Of a stretch of 64,000 nt of DNA, positions 33,653 to 44,144 are shown piece by piece. The DNA comes from Achromobacter xylosoxidans A8 (GTDB lineage Bacteria; Pseudomonadota; Gammaproteobacteria; Burkholderiales; Burkholderiaceae_B), in NCBI RefSeq assembly GCF_000165835.1, contig NC_014640.1, positions 1,426,001 through 1,490,000 of the forward strand, written 5' to 3'. The notes below the pieces were generated by a model, which saw only the letters and a program-made list of their open reading frames with translations, searched no databases and had not been told where the DNA came from. The position numbers were made by a program, and so were the translations under genes. Every line of letters starts with the position of its first letter. The first letter of the stretch is position 1.

Positions 33653-33672
33653 CCGCCGTATCGGCGGTTCTT
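33653..33672 (+). terminator. Hairpin after the LysR gene
   Basis: CCGCCG (33653-33658), loop TAT, CGGCGG (33662-33667), followed by TTCTT. A perfect 6-bp GC stem with a short T-rich tail 27 bp beyond the stop at 33626. A modest intrinsic terminator. Confidence 0.55.
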
Positions 33673-33921
33673 ACCCCTCGCAGCCCCTAGGGGAATTCCC
33701 TAGCGGGCGATCCTGAGCGTCAAACGCAAACGCAGCCAGGGCAACGCTTTCCTCGATGATTCTAATTAAGGCAATGGTTTTTTAAGAATATTGATATGGT
33801 TGGAATGCTCCCTGCTATCTAGAATCCGCCGCTAGTCGCCCTGCGCCCACGCGCGGCGCGGCGTTCGGGATCACGGCCAGGCATCGCACCGGGCCGCGGC
33901 ATCACTAGACAAGGGGAATCA

Positions 33922-34863
33922 ATGCTCTCGTACACATTGCGACGGCTGCTCATGACGCTGCCCGTCATGCTGTTCGTCGCGCTGTTCGTATTCGGCCTGC
34001 TGGATCTGGCGCCGGGCGACCCGGCAGCGCTGCTGGCCGGCGAAGACGCCACGCCGCAGGACATCGCGCGCATCCGCGCCACGCTGGGCCTGGACCAGCC
34101 GTTCCTGCATCGCTTCGGCGAATGGGGCTGGAACGTACTGCATGGCGACCTGGGCACGTCGCTGTTCACCGGCCTGCCGGTCAGCCACATGATCGGCCAG
34201 CGGCTGGTGCCGACGTTTTCGCTGATGGTGATGACGCTGATCGTGTCGGTGGCCGTGGCCATCCCGATCGGCGCGCTGGCGGCCTGGAAGCACAACCGCT
34301 TGCAGGACCGCGGCATCATGGTCCTGGCGGTGTTCAGCTTCTCCGTGCCTTCCTTTGCGGTGGGTTATCTGCTGGCCTGGATCTTCGGCCTGCAACTGCG
34401 CTGGTTCCCGGTGCAGGGCTATGTGCCGCTCGCCACCGGCTTCTGGGCCTCGGTGCATACGCTGGTGCTGCCGGCGCTGGCGCTGGGCAGCGTCTACGTG
34501 GCGCTGATCACGCGCATCACGCGCGCCACGCTGCTGGAAACGCTGAGCCAGGACTATGTGCGCACCGCGCGCGCCAAGGGCGTGGGCAACCGCGGCCTGC
34601 TGTTCCGCCATGCCTTGAAGAACGCGGCGGTGCCCATCATCACCGTCATCGGCAGCGGCGTGGCCCTGTTGATCAGCGGCACGGTCGTGACCGAGACGGT
34701 GTTCTCCATCCCCGGCCTGGGCCGCCTGGTGGTCGACGCCATCCTGCGGCGCGACTACCCCGTCATCCAGGGCGTGATCCTGCTGTTCAGCTTCATGTAC
34801 GTGCTGGTCAACCTTCTGGTCGATCTGCTTTATCGCGCCTTTGACCCGAGGATCAAGTACTGA
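33922..34863 (+). CDS. Oligopeptide/dipeptide-type ABC transporter permease (DppB/GsiC-like)
   Basis: A 313-residue membrane permease with the DppB-type N-terminus (LRRLLMTLPVMLFVALFVFGLLDLAPGDPA) and five further helices. The coupling loop is DYVRTARAKGVGNRGLLFRHALKNA. It is the first gene of a five-gene operon ending in an M81 metallopeptidase. The stop overlaps the next gene's start region (ATG at 34863). Confidence 0.92.
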   Translation: MLSYTLRRLLMTLPVMLFVALFVFGLLDLAPGDPAALLAGEDATPQDIARIRATLGLDQPFLHRFGEWGWNVLHGDLGTSLFTGLPVSHMIGQRLVPTFSLMVMTLIVSVAVAIPIGALAAWKHNRLQDRGIMVLAVFSFSVPSFAVGYLLAWIFGLQLRWFPVQGYVPLATGFWASVHTLVLPALALGSVYVALITRITRATLLETLSQDYVRTARAKGVGNRGLLFRHALKNAAVPIITVIGSGVALLISGTVVTETVFSIPGLGRLVVDAILRRDYPVIQGVILLFSFMYVLVNLLVDLLYRAFDPRIKY

Positions 34864-35696
34864 TGAATACCTTTACCGGCTTTCTCAAGCGGCATCCGAC
34901 GACCGCCGTGGGCGGCGCGCTGTTGCTCCTGTTGTTCCTGGTGGCGCTGTGCGCGCCCTGGCTGGGCACCGTGGATCCGACCGCGCTGTCTCCCATACAC
35001 CGCACGCGCTCGCCGAATGCGCAGTTCTGGTTCGGCACCGACCTGCTGGGGCGCGACGTCTACTCGCGGGTGATTTACGGCGCGCGCGTTTCGCTGATCG
35101 TGGGCTTCACCGTGGCCGCGCTGTCCACTGTGATCGGCGTGCTGATCGGGCTGGCGGCGGGCTTTGTGCGCTGGGTGGATGCGGTGGTGATGCGGATCAT
35201 GGACGGCTTCATGTCCATTCCCACCATCCTGCTGGCCATCGCGCTGATCGCGCTGACCCGCGCATCGCTGCAGAACGTGATCATCGCGATCACCATCGCC
35301 GAGGTGCCGCGCGTGGTGCGCCTGGTGCGCGGCCTGGTGCTGTCGCTGCGCGAACAGCCCTATGTGGAGGCGGCCGTGGCGGCCGGCGCCAGCCGCTTGC
35401 GCATCGTCCTGCGGCATATTTTCCCGAACACGCTGGCGGCGCTGATGGTGCAGGCCACCTACATCTGCGGCGTGGCCATCCTGGCCGAGGCCAGCCTGTC
35501 GTTCATCGGCGCGGGCGTGCCGCCGTCGGTGCCGTCGTGGGGCAACATCATGGCCGAAGGGCGCGCGCTGTGGCAGATCAAGCCGCACCTGATCGCCTTC
35601 CCGGCAGTGTTCCTGTCCATCACGATCCTGGCAATCAACATGCTGGGCGACGGTTTGCGCGACGCGGTGGATCCGCGCATGGCCAAGAGGATCTGA
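34863..35696 (+). CDS. Oligopeptide/dipeptide-type ABC transporter permease (DppC/GsiD-like)
   Basis: A 277-residue permease. HRTRSPNAQFWFGTDLLGRDVYSRVIYGARVSLIVG is the DppC hallmark near the N-terminus, and the EAA loop is PYVEAAVAAGASRLRIVLRHIFPN. It pairs with the preceding permease to form the channel; the start overlaps the preceding stop. Confidence 0.92.
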   Translation: MNTFTGFLKRHPTTAVGGALLLLLFLVALCAPWLGTVDPTALSPIHRTRSPNAQFWFGTDLLGRDVYSRVIYGARVSLIVGFTVAALSTVIGVLIGLAAGFVRWVDAVVMRIMDGFMSIPTILLAIALIALTRASLQNVIIAITIAEVPRVVRLVRGLVLSLREQPYVEAAVAAGASRLRIVLRHIFPNTLAALMVQATYICGVAILAEASLSFIGAGVPPSVPSWGNIMAEGRALWQIKPHLIAFPAVFLSITILAINMLGDGLRDAVDPRMAKRI

Positions 35697-35699
35697 TCC

Positions 35700-37547
<1,848 letters not shown>

Positions 37548-37576
37548 GTTTTTCCTTTTTATCCCGGAGATAGAAA

Positions 37577-39169
37577 ATGGATCGTAGGAATTTCCTGTTG
37601 GCTTCTTCCGCTTCGGCGGCCGCCTGGGCCTTGCCCGGCATGTCCTGGGCCGCGCCCGCCAAGACCTCGTTCCGCTGGGTACCCCAGGCGGACCTGACCT
37701 TGCTGGACCCCATGTTCACCACCGTGGCCATGACCCAGGTCCACGCCCAATTGGTGTTCGACACGCTGTACGGGCTGGACGAGCAATACCAGCCCAGCCC
37801 GCAGATGGCCGCCGGCCACGTCAGCGAGAACGACGGACTGCTGTGGAAGATCACCCTGCGCGACGGTCTGGCGTTCCATGACGGCGCGCCGGTGCGCGCG
37901 CAGGACGCGGTCGCCAGCATCCAGCGCTGGGCCAAGAAAGACCTGATGGGCCGGTCGCTGATGCAGGCCACGGAATCGCTCTCCGCACCGGACGACAAGA
38001 CCATCCAGTTCCAGCTCAAGAAGCCGTTCCCGCTGATCCTGCACGCACTGGGCCGCCAATCCGGCAACATGGCCTGCATCATGCCCGAGCGTCTGGCCAA
38101 ACAGCCCGAGACCGAGGCCGTGAAGGAAATGGTCGGCAGCGGCCCGTTCACCTTCGCCGCCAGCAAGTGGGTGTCCGGCTCGCGCGTGGTGTACGAGAAG
38201 TTCGCCGGCTATGCGCCGCGCAAGGAAGACCGCAAGCCGGTCTTCACCGCCGGTCCCAAACTGGCGCACGTGGACGAAGTGCATTGGCACATCATCCCGG
38301 ACCGCGCCACCGCGATCGCGGCGTTGCAGGCCAACGAGGTCGACGGCGTCGAGATGGTGGACAGCGACTTCCTGCCCATCCTGAGCCAGGACCCGAACAT
38401 CAAGCTGGTCAAGCGCAGCCTGCCCACCATCGGCGTGATGCGCTTCAACCATCTGCACGCGCCGTTCGACAACCCGGCCATCCGCCGCGCGGTGCTCAGC
38501 GCCGTCAACCAGACCGAATACATGACGGCCATGAACGGCGCCGACTTCCCGGAATACTGGAGCGACCGCTGCGGCGTGTTCGTGCCGGGTTCGCCCATGG
38601 ACAGCGATGCCGGCATGGACAAGCTGACCGGCAAGCGCGACATCGACGCGGCGCGCGCGGCGATCAAGGCGGCCGGCTACAAGGGCGAAACCGTGGTGCT
38701 GCTGGATCCGGTGGACTTCCCGACCTGGCACGCCGCGGCCCTGGTGACAGCGGACCTGTTCAAGCGCCTAGGCTTCAAGGTGGACCTGCAGACCATGGAC
38801 TGGGGCACCGCCGTGCAGCGCCGCAACAACCAGGAAGCCCCCACCGCGGGCGGCTGGAGCGTGGCGTTCACCGGCAACACCGGCCCCAACAACCTGGACC
38901 CGGCCGGCCATCTGGCGCTGCGCGGCAACGGCAAGCAGGCCTGGTTCGGCTGGCCCACCAGTGAACGCCTGGAACAGCTGCGGCTGGACTGGTTCAACGC
39001 CGCCGACCTGGACGCGCAGAAGAAGATCTGCCGCGAGATCCAGCTGCAGGTGTTCGAGGACGTGCCCTACATTCCGCTGGGCGCGAGCTATCCGGTCAGT
39101 GCGCTGCGCAGCAACTGGAAGGATTTCCAGCCGCAGATGTCGCTGTTCTACACGTTGCACAAAGCCTGA
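37577..39169 (+). CDS. Family 5 periplasmic peptide/solute-binding protein with a Tat-type signal
   Basis: A 530-residue binding protein. The N-terminus MDRRNFLLASSASAAAW has the twin-arginine pattern RRNFL followed by a mild hydrophobic stretch and an AAPA cleavage region, so export by the Tat system is likely. The family 5 features are LLDPMFTTVAMTQVHAQLVFDTLYG, WKITLRDGLAFHDGAPVRAQDAV and YYMTAMNG-type strands. It supplies substrate to the permeases upstream; the downstream M81 enzyme suggests a peptide, possibly modified or cyclic. Confidence 0.88.
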   Translation: MDRRNFLLASSASAAAWALPGMSWAAPAKTSFRWVPQADLTLLDPMFTTVAMTQVHAQLVFDTLYGLDEQYQPSPQMAAGHVSENDGLLWKITLRDGLAFHDGAPVRAQDAVASIQRWAKKDLMGRSLMQATESLSAPDDKTIQFQLKKPFPLILHALGRQSGNMACIMPERLAKQPETEAVKEMVGSGPFTFAASKWVSGSRVVYEKFAGYAPRKEDRKPVFTAGPKLAHVDEVHWHIIPDRATAIAALQANEVDGVEMVDSDFLPILSQDPNIKLVKRSLPTIGVMRFNHLHAPFDNPAIRRAVLSAVNQTEYMTAMNGADFPEYWSDRCGVFVPGSPMDSDAGMDKLTGKRDIDAARAAIKAAGYKGETVVLLDPVDFPTWHAAALVTADLFKRLGFKVDLQTMDWGTAVQRRNNQEAPTAGGWSVAFTGNTGPNNLDPAGHLALRGNGKQAWFGWPTSERLEQLRLDWFNAADLDAQKKICREIQLQVFEDVPYIPLGASYPVSALRSNWKDFQPQMSLFYTLHKA

Positions 39170-39186
39170 GGATTGGGGAGTTCCGT

Positions 39187-40731
39187 ATGAGCAGCAAGGC
39201 CCCAAAGGTCGCCATTCTTGGCTTTCACCTGGAATCCAATGCGTTCTGCCCGCCCTCGGTGGAAGCGGACTTCCTGGCGCAGTGCTGGGAAGCCGGCGAC
39301 ACCATCAGCGAATTGGTGCGCGGCCCCAGCCGCCTGCCCAGCGAGGTGGCCGGTTTTTATGACCGCATGAACCAGCTGGGCAACTGGACCCCCGCGCCGC
39401 TGATCGTGATCGGCGCGCCGCCCGGCGGCCCGGCCAGCGCCGGCGTCTGGGCCGCCTTCCTGGCCGAGGCGGAGCAGCGCCTGCGTGCCGCCATGCCGGT
39501 GGACGCGATCTACGTGGCCAACCATGGGGCCTCGTCCGCGGAAGGCGAGAACGATACCGAAGGGGCGCTGATGCGCCTGCTGCGGGCGATGGTCGGCCCC
39601 GACGTGCCCATCGTGGCCACGCACGACCTGCACTGCAATGTGTCGGCCGAAACCGTGGATGCGCTGGACGGCCTGATCGCCTACCGCACCAATCCGCACG
39701 TGGATCAGCGCGAGCGCGCCGCCGAGGCCGCCGACATGATCCGCGAGATCCTGGACGGCACGCGCATGGTGACCGCCTACGTTCGCCTGCCGCTGACGCC
39801 GCCCTCCGTGACGCTGTCGACCGCCAGCGGACCTTATGCGGATCTGGTGGCGTTGGGGGCGTCGCTGACGCAGCGGCGCGGCGCAGGGCCGATTGCCAAT
39901 GTGGCGGTGTGCGCGGGCTTCGTATTCTCCGACCTGCCCAAGTGCGGCGTGACCATCACGGTGACCGCGCGCGGCGATCTGCAGGCGGCGCGCCGCACGG
40001 CCTTGCAGGTGGCGCGCGCCGGCTGGGCCGATCGCGCACGCTACGTGGCCAATACCGTCGACGTGGCGCGCGCGGTGGCGCTGGCGCGCGAGGCCAGTCA
40101 GCCGTTGCTGTTCGCCGACGTTGCCGACAATCCTGGCGGCGGCGGCCGGGGCAACACCACCTGGCTGCTCAAGGCGTTTGACGAGGCGCGCATTGCGGGC
40201 GTGGTGATGGGGGTGTTCGTCGATCCGGACCTGGTCGCGCAGGCCGCGCAACTGGGAGTAGGCGCGGAATTCGAGGCGGTCTTCAACCGGGTAGAGAGCG
40301 AGTATTCGCGGCGCTATGCGGCAAGAGCCCGGGTGCTGAAGCTGACGGATGGCGAAGGCATGGGCCGGCGCGGCATTCTGCGCGGGCGCAAGTTCTCGAT
40401 GGGCGCGACCTGCCTGCTGGAGCTTGCGGAGTCGGGCATGAAAGTGGTGGTGGGCAGCCTGCGCCGCCAGTTGGCCGAGCCGGCCATGCTGGAGATGCAC
40501 GGCATCGACATCGCCCAGGCGGGCCACGTGATCGTCAAGAGCCGCGGCCACTACCGCGCGGGCTTCGACGAGTTCTTCCCGAACGAGCGGATCCACGACG
40601 TGGACAGCCCGGGCCTGACCACGCCGAACCTGCGGCAGATCGCGTTCAAGGGCCTGCCACGGCCCGTCTGCCCGCTGGACGCCGACGCTGCCTGGCGTGA
40701 GCCCGACTGGGCTGCGGACCTGGCTGCCTAG
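39187..40731 (+). CDS. M81-family metallopeptidase (microcystinase MlrC-like)
   Basis: A 514-residue zinc enzyme with the DUF1485/MlrC N-terminal domain (ILGFHLESNAFCPP, IYVANHGASSAEGENDTEG) and the MlrC C-terminal domain. Probable metal ligands lie in VATHDLHCNVSAE (D and H) and RTNPHVDQRERA (H). In Sphingomonas-type microcystin degraders MlrC cleaves linear peptides; most homologues, like this one, sit with Opp/Dpp transporters and have unknown natural substrates. It is the last gene of the transporter operon, 17 bp after the binding protein. Confidence 0.85.
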   Translation: MSSKAPKVAILGFHLESNAFCPPSVEADFLAQCWEAGDTISELVRGPSRLPSEVAGFYDRMNQLGNWTPAPLIVIGAPPGGPASAGVWAAFLAEAEQRLRAAMPVDAIYVANHGASSAEGENDTEGALMRLLRAMVGPDVPIVATHDLHCNVSAETVDALDGLIAYRTNPHVDQRERAAEAADMIREILDGTRMVTAYVRLPLTPPSVTLSTASGPYADLVALGASLTQRRGAGPIANVAVCAGFVFSDLPKCGVTITVTARGDLQAARRTALQVARAGWADRARYVANTVDVARAVALAREASQPLLFADVADNPGGGGRGNTTWLLKAFDEARIAGVVMGVFVDPDLVAQAAQLGVGAEFEAVFNRVESEYSRRYAARARVLKLTDGEGMGRRGILRGRKFSMGATCLLELAESGMKVVVGSLRRQLAEPAMLEMHGIDIAQAGHVIVKSRGHYRAGFDEFFPNERIHDVDSPGLTTPNLRQIAFKGLPRPVCPLDADAAWREPDWAADLAA

Positions 40732-40762
40732 GGCGGCAGGCCCGCCAGCGGACCCGCCCTAG
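40728..40762. terminator. Inverted repeat carrying both convergent stop codons
   Basis: CTAGGGCGG (40728-40736) and CCGCCCTAG (40754-40762) form a perfect 9-bp stem. The TAG of the M81 gene (40729-40731) and the TAG of the minus-strand LysR gene (40759-40761) lie in the two arms. A smaller nested hairpin (CCCGC-CCTA-GCGGG) overlaps the right arm. It probably works as a bidirectional terminator although no U-tract follows. Confidence 0.5.
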
Positions 40763-41697
40763 CGGGCGGCGTCCGGCCCCGCCGCCATCCACGCGGGGTG
40801 GGCATAGGCGGCGTTGATCTGCGCGCCCAGCGCTTCCACGAAGCGGGTGACGCTGGCCGGCAGTTGGCGGCCGGCCATGGTCTGGATGTGCATGTTGCGC
40901 TGGTGCAGTTCGGGGTTGGACATGGGGATGGTGATCAGCTCGCCGCGTTCGGTCGAGGTCATGACCGTGAGGTCGCCGGAAAAGCTGATCGCGCCCCAGC
41001 GCTGGCAACTGGTCTGGATCGCGCCCTGGTTATTGCAGGTCATCGCCACGTTGAGTTCGATCTTCTCGTGCATGCAGCACAGGTCGATGATGAAGCGGAT
41101 CGTGCTGCCCGGCCCCATCAGCGCCACGGGATACTGGCCAATGTCGCGCATGGAAAGCGTCTTGCGGTCCGCCAGCGGATGGTCGGGCGCCATCACGGCA
41201 AACACCGGCATGCGGCGCGCATACTGCACGTGCACCCCTTGGGGCGGCGACAGGTTGTAGCTCATGCCGATGTCGTCCTCGCCTTCGCGCACGCGGCGGT
41301 TGATTTCCGAGGACTGCAGGATGTTCAGTTCGAACCGCAGCGAGGGCTCGACCGCGAGGAATTCACCGATCACGCGCGGCAGCAACTCGCGTCCGAAGGC
41401 CTGGTTGGCCGAAATGCGGATCAGCTTCTGGCCGATCTGGCTCAGGTCGCGGATTTCGGCGCGGGCGCGCTCGGCCTCCAGCGAGGCGCGGCGCGCGTAG
41501 GCCTTCAGCAACTGGCCTGCTTCGGTCAGGACCATGCCGCGGGCATGGCGGTCGAACAGCAGGGTCTGGTGTTCTTCCTCCAGCTTGCGCACCATCCGAC
41601 TGACCGCCGACGGCGCCACGTGCAGCTTCTGCGCGGCGACCGTGAGCGAGCCCGAATCCACGACTTCCAGGAAATAGCGCAAGGCGGTGTTGAGCAT
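40759..41697 (-). CDS. LysR-family transcriptional regulator
   Basis: A 312-residue regulator with helix-turn-helix YFLEVVDSGSLTVAAQKLHVAPSAVSRMVRKLEEEHQ and a substrate-binding-like domain. It follows the SDR gene at 41758 by 60 bp on the same strand, so it may be the last gene of the LacI-headed operon or independently transcribed. It is convergent with the M81 operon. Targets could be either neighbouring locus. Confidence 0.9.
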   Translation of the reverse strand: MLNTALRYFLEVVDSGSLTVAAQKLHVAPSAVSRMVRKLEEEHQTLLFDRHARGMVLTEAGQLLKAYARRASLEAERARAEIRDLSQIGQKLIRISANQAFGRELLPRVIGEFLAVEPSLRFELNILQSSEINRRVREGEDDIGMSYNLSPPQGVHVQYARRMPVFAVMAPDHPLADRKTLSMRDIGQYPVALMGPGSTIRFIIDLCCMHEKIELNVAMTCNNQGAIQTSCQRWGAISFSGDLTVMTSTERGELITIPMSNPELHQRNMHIQTMAGRQLPASVTRFVEALGAQINAAYAHPAWMAAGPDAAR

Positions 41698-41757
41698 GAC
41701 GGCGGGTAGTGTTGCGGCGCGCTCAATACTAACGGAAAACCGCGGCGATGCCGGCCC

Positions 41758-42552
41758 TCAAGTGGCTTGCGGAAAGCCCCCGTAGGGCGCCCACCCCGAT
41801 CCCGCGATGACGCCGCCGTCGCACGGGATGGTGGCGCCGGTGACTACCGCGGCCGCGGGGGAAAGCAGGAAGAACACGACTTCGGCGATCTCTCGCGGCT
41901 GCATCAGGCGGCCCAGCGGCGTGGCGTTCAGGATCGGCGTCATGTCGCGCTCCCCCTGCCGCTCCTTGGGCTTGAGAAAGGGCGTGTCGGTCCAGCCCGG
42001 CGCGATGGCGTTGACGCGCACTCCGCGCCGCGCCCAGTGCACGGCAAGAGCCTCGGTCAGGTTCACGACCGCGGCCTTGGCCGGGCCGTAGGCCAGCACC
42101 GGTCCGGGACGGAACGACAGCACGGACGCCACGTTGACGACCGCCCCGCAGCCGCGCGCGGCCATGGCGCTGCCGAACACGCGGCAGGATGTGTAGGTGC
42201 CCTTCAGATGGGAATCCACCACCCGTTCCCAGGCCTCGACCGGATAGTCCTCGATGGCGGTGGGAACCTGGGCGATGCCGGCGCAGTTCACCAGTCCCGT
42301 GACCGGCGGCAGGAGGGCGGCCAGCTGTTCCTCCGCAGTCCGCAGCCCGGCCTCGTCCAGCACGTCGCCCGGGGCCGCCACGGCGCGCGGGCCGAGTTCC
42401 TGCGCCAGCGCCTGCGCGGCTTCCAGGTTCAGGTCCAGGATGGCGACGTGGCCGCCCGCCTGCACCACGCGCCTGCACACCGCCGCGCCGATGCCGCTGG
42501 CGCCGCCGGTAACGATGACCGACAGGGTCGGGTCCGTTGTGGAATCATCCAT
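41758..42552 (-). CDS. SDR-family NAD(P)-dependent oxidoreductase
   Basis: A 264-residue classical short-chain dehydrogenase. The cofactor motif is VTGGASGIGAAVC, the acidic residue after the second strand (AILDLNLE) suggests NAD, NCAG is present, and catalysis uses S (NVASVLSFRPG) and YxxxK (LAYGPAKAA). The gene begins one base before the end of the upstream permease, so it belongs to the minus-strand operon LacI-dehydrogenase-permease-permease-SDR. It probably oxidises a secondary alcohol of the imported substrate. Confidence 0.88.
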   Translation of the reverse strand: MDDSTTDPTLSVIVTGGASGIGAAVCRRVVQAGGHVAILDLNLEAAQALAQELGPRAVAAPGDVLDEAGLRTAEEQLAALLPPVTGLVNCAGIAQVPTAIEDYPVEAWERVVDSHLKGTYTSCRVFGSAMAARGCGAVVNVASVLSFRPGPVLAYGPAKAAVVNLTEALAVHWARRGVRVNAIAPGWTDTPFLKPKERQGERDMTPILNATPLGRLMQPREIAEVVFFLLSPAAAVVTGATIPCDGGVIAGSGWAPYGGFPQAT

Positions 42553-43347
42553 TCATCTTCCCCAGCGCGCCTTCAGGCGCTGTTCGAACAGGCGCAGGGC
42601 AAGGTCGATGCCTATGCCGACGATGCCGATGGCGATCATGCCGGCCATGACGATATTGGTGGCGACGTTGAGCTGCCCCTGCACCATCATGTAGCCGATG
42701 CCGTTGCCCACCACGATCAGTTCCGCGCCCACCAGCGATTGCCAGCCGATGCCGGCGCTGACCCGCAGGCCGGCCAGGATGGACGGCAGAGAGGCCGGCA
42801 GCAGCACTTCGGCGACGATGCGCGGGCCGCTCGCGCCCAGCGTGCGCGAGGCTTCGAGCAGGCGCGTGTCGACGAACTTGGCGCCGCGGTAGGCACTGAT
42901 CAGGCAGGGCGGGAAGGCGCCCGCGAAGATGATCAGGGTGGGGCCGCCTATGCCGGTGCCGAACCACAGGCCGGCGAAGGGCACCCAGGCGATCGGCGCC
43001 ACGAAGCGCAGCGCATCGAAGAACGGGCTGACCACGTCGTCCAGCCAGCGGTACCAGCCCATCAGCAGGCCTAGCGGAATGCCTACCGCCGCGGCCAGCA
43101 GGAAGCCGCAGGCGAAGCGGTAGAGGCTGGCGCCCAGGTGCGTCCACAGCGTGGCGCCGGAATAGGGCTCGTTGCTGTAATGCACGATGGTCCGCAGCAC
43201 GGTCAGCGGGCCAGGCAGGTAGTTGGGCGGAAAGACCCCGCCCACGCTCAACAGGTGCCAGGCCATGAAGAATCCGGCCAGCCCCAGGCACGACAGGCCG
43301 AAGGTGAAGGCGGGCGAGTCGCCCGAGGCGCGTGTCAGCGTAGCCAT
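42553..43347 (-). CDS. SsuC/TauC-type ABC transporter permease, pair A second subunit
   Basis: A 264-residue permease of the nitrate/sulfonate/taurine family from MATLTRASGD at 43347; longer in-frame reading overlaps the neighbouring permease. The coupling loop is DTRLLEASRTLGASGPRIVAEVLLPASLPSILAGLR, followed by WQSLVGAELIVVGNGIGYMM. It is closely similar to the permease at 51417-52235. It overlaps the preceding permease gene by 13 bp. No ATPase or binding protein is encoded on this strand. Confidence 0.9.
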   Translation of the reverse strand: MATLTRASGDSPAFTFGLSCLGLAGFFMAWHLLSVGGVFPPNYLPGPLTVLRTIVHYSNEPYSGATLWTHLGASLYRFACGFLLAAAVGIPLGLLMGWYRWLDDVVSPFFDALRFVAPIAWVPFAGLWFGTGIGGPTLIIFAGAFPPCLISAYRGAKFVDTRLLEASRTLGASGPRIVAEVLLPASLPSILAGLRVSAGIGWQSLVGAELIVVGNGIGYMMVQGQLNVATNIVMAGMIAIGIVGIGIDLALRLFEQRLKARWGR

Positions 43348-44144
43348 GGCAATGCCCTCTTTTCGATCCATTCCAGTCCCCGGGTCATCACCGCGCCCAG
43401 CAGGCCCACCCAGACCATGGCGTAGAGGATCATGCCGGGCCGGATGTCCAGCGCCGCGGTGTCCAGCACCTTGCCCAGTCCGATGAAGGCGCCGATGAGT
43501 TCCGCTGCCACCAGGGTCATCCACGCGGTCTGCAGCGACAGGCGCAGGCCGGTGAAGATCATGGGCATGGAACCGGGGATCAGCACGTCGCGCAGCATGC
43601 GCAGCGGATTGCCCGCGCCATGCACGCGCGCGGCTTCGATCAGCGTGGGATCGATGTTGCGCACGCCGGCATAGGTGTTGATCACGGCCGGCGTGAACGA
43701 GGACACCCAGATCAGGAAGATCTTCGCCGGGTCGCCCAGCCCCAGCCAAAGGATGGCCAGCGGAATCCAGGCCAGCGGCGGAATCGGGCGCAGCAGCGAG
43801 AACACCGGCCCGACCAGCGCGTCGATGCGTTTGCTGAATCCCATCAGCAGGCCCAGCGGCACGCCGGTGCCGATGGCGACCAGAAAGCCCAGGAACACCA
43901 GCCGCAGGCTGTGGCCGATGTGCTGGAACAGCGTGCCGCCGGCGTAGCCGGAGTCGCGCGACAGCTGCACGGCGGCCTGCCAGGTCGTCAGCGGCGTGGG
44001 AAAGCGCGCGCCGTTGACCAGACCCAGCGCCGACACGATCCACCAGGCGGCGAAGGCCACGGCGACGGCGGCCACGCCCACGGTAATTCTGCGGCGCGAG
44101 GCGCGCGGCCGCCGCGCGGGCAGGGTGGCGATGTGTTCACTCAT
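43335..44144 (-). CDS. SsuC/TauC-type ABC transporter permease, pair A first subunit
   Basis: A 269-residue permease with GTGVPLGLLMGFSKRIDALVGP, PPLAWIPLAILWLGLGDPAKIFLIW and the coupling loop DPTLIEAARVHGAGNPLRMLRDVLIPGSMP. It is the counterpart of the permease at 50617-51429; both contain NTYxGVRNID and IFTGLR. It overlaps the upstream dehydrogenase gene by 8 bp. Two different permeases imply a heterodimeric channel, unusual for this family, where SsuC and TauC usually act as homodimers. Confidence 0.9.
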   Translation of the reverse strand: MSEHIATLPARRPRASRRRITVGVAAVAVAFAAWWIVSALGLVNGARFPTPLTTWQAAVQLSRDSGYAGGTLFQHIGHSLRLVFLGFLVAIGTGVPLGLLMGFSKRIDALVGPVFSLLRPIPPLAWIPLAILWLGLGDPAKIFLIWVSSFTPAVINTYAGVRNIDPTLIEAARVHGAGNPLRMLRDVLIPGSMPMIFTGLRLSLQTAWMTLVAAELIGAFIGLGKVLDTAALDIRPGMILYAMVWVGLLGAVMTRGLEWIEKRALPWLR

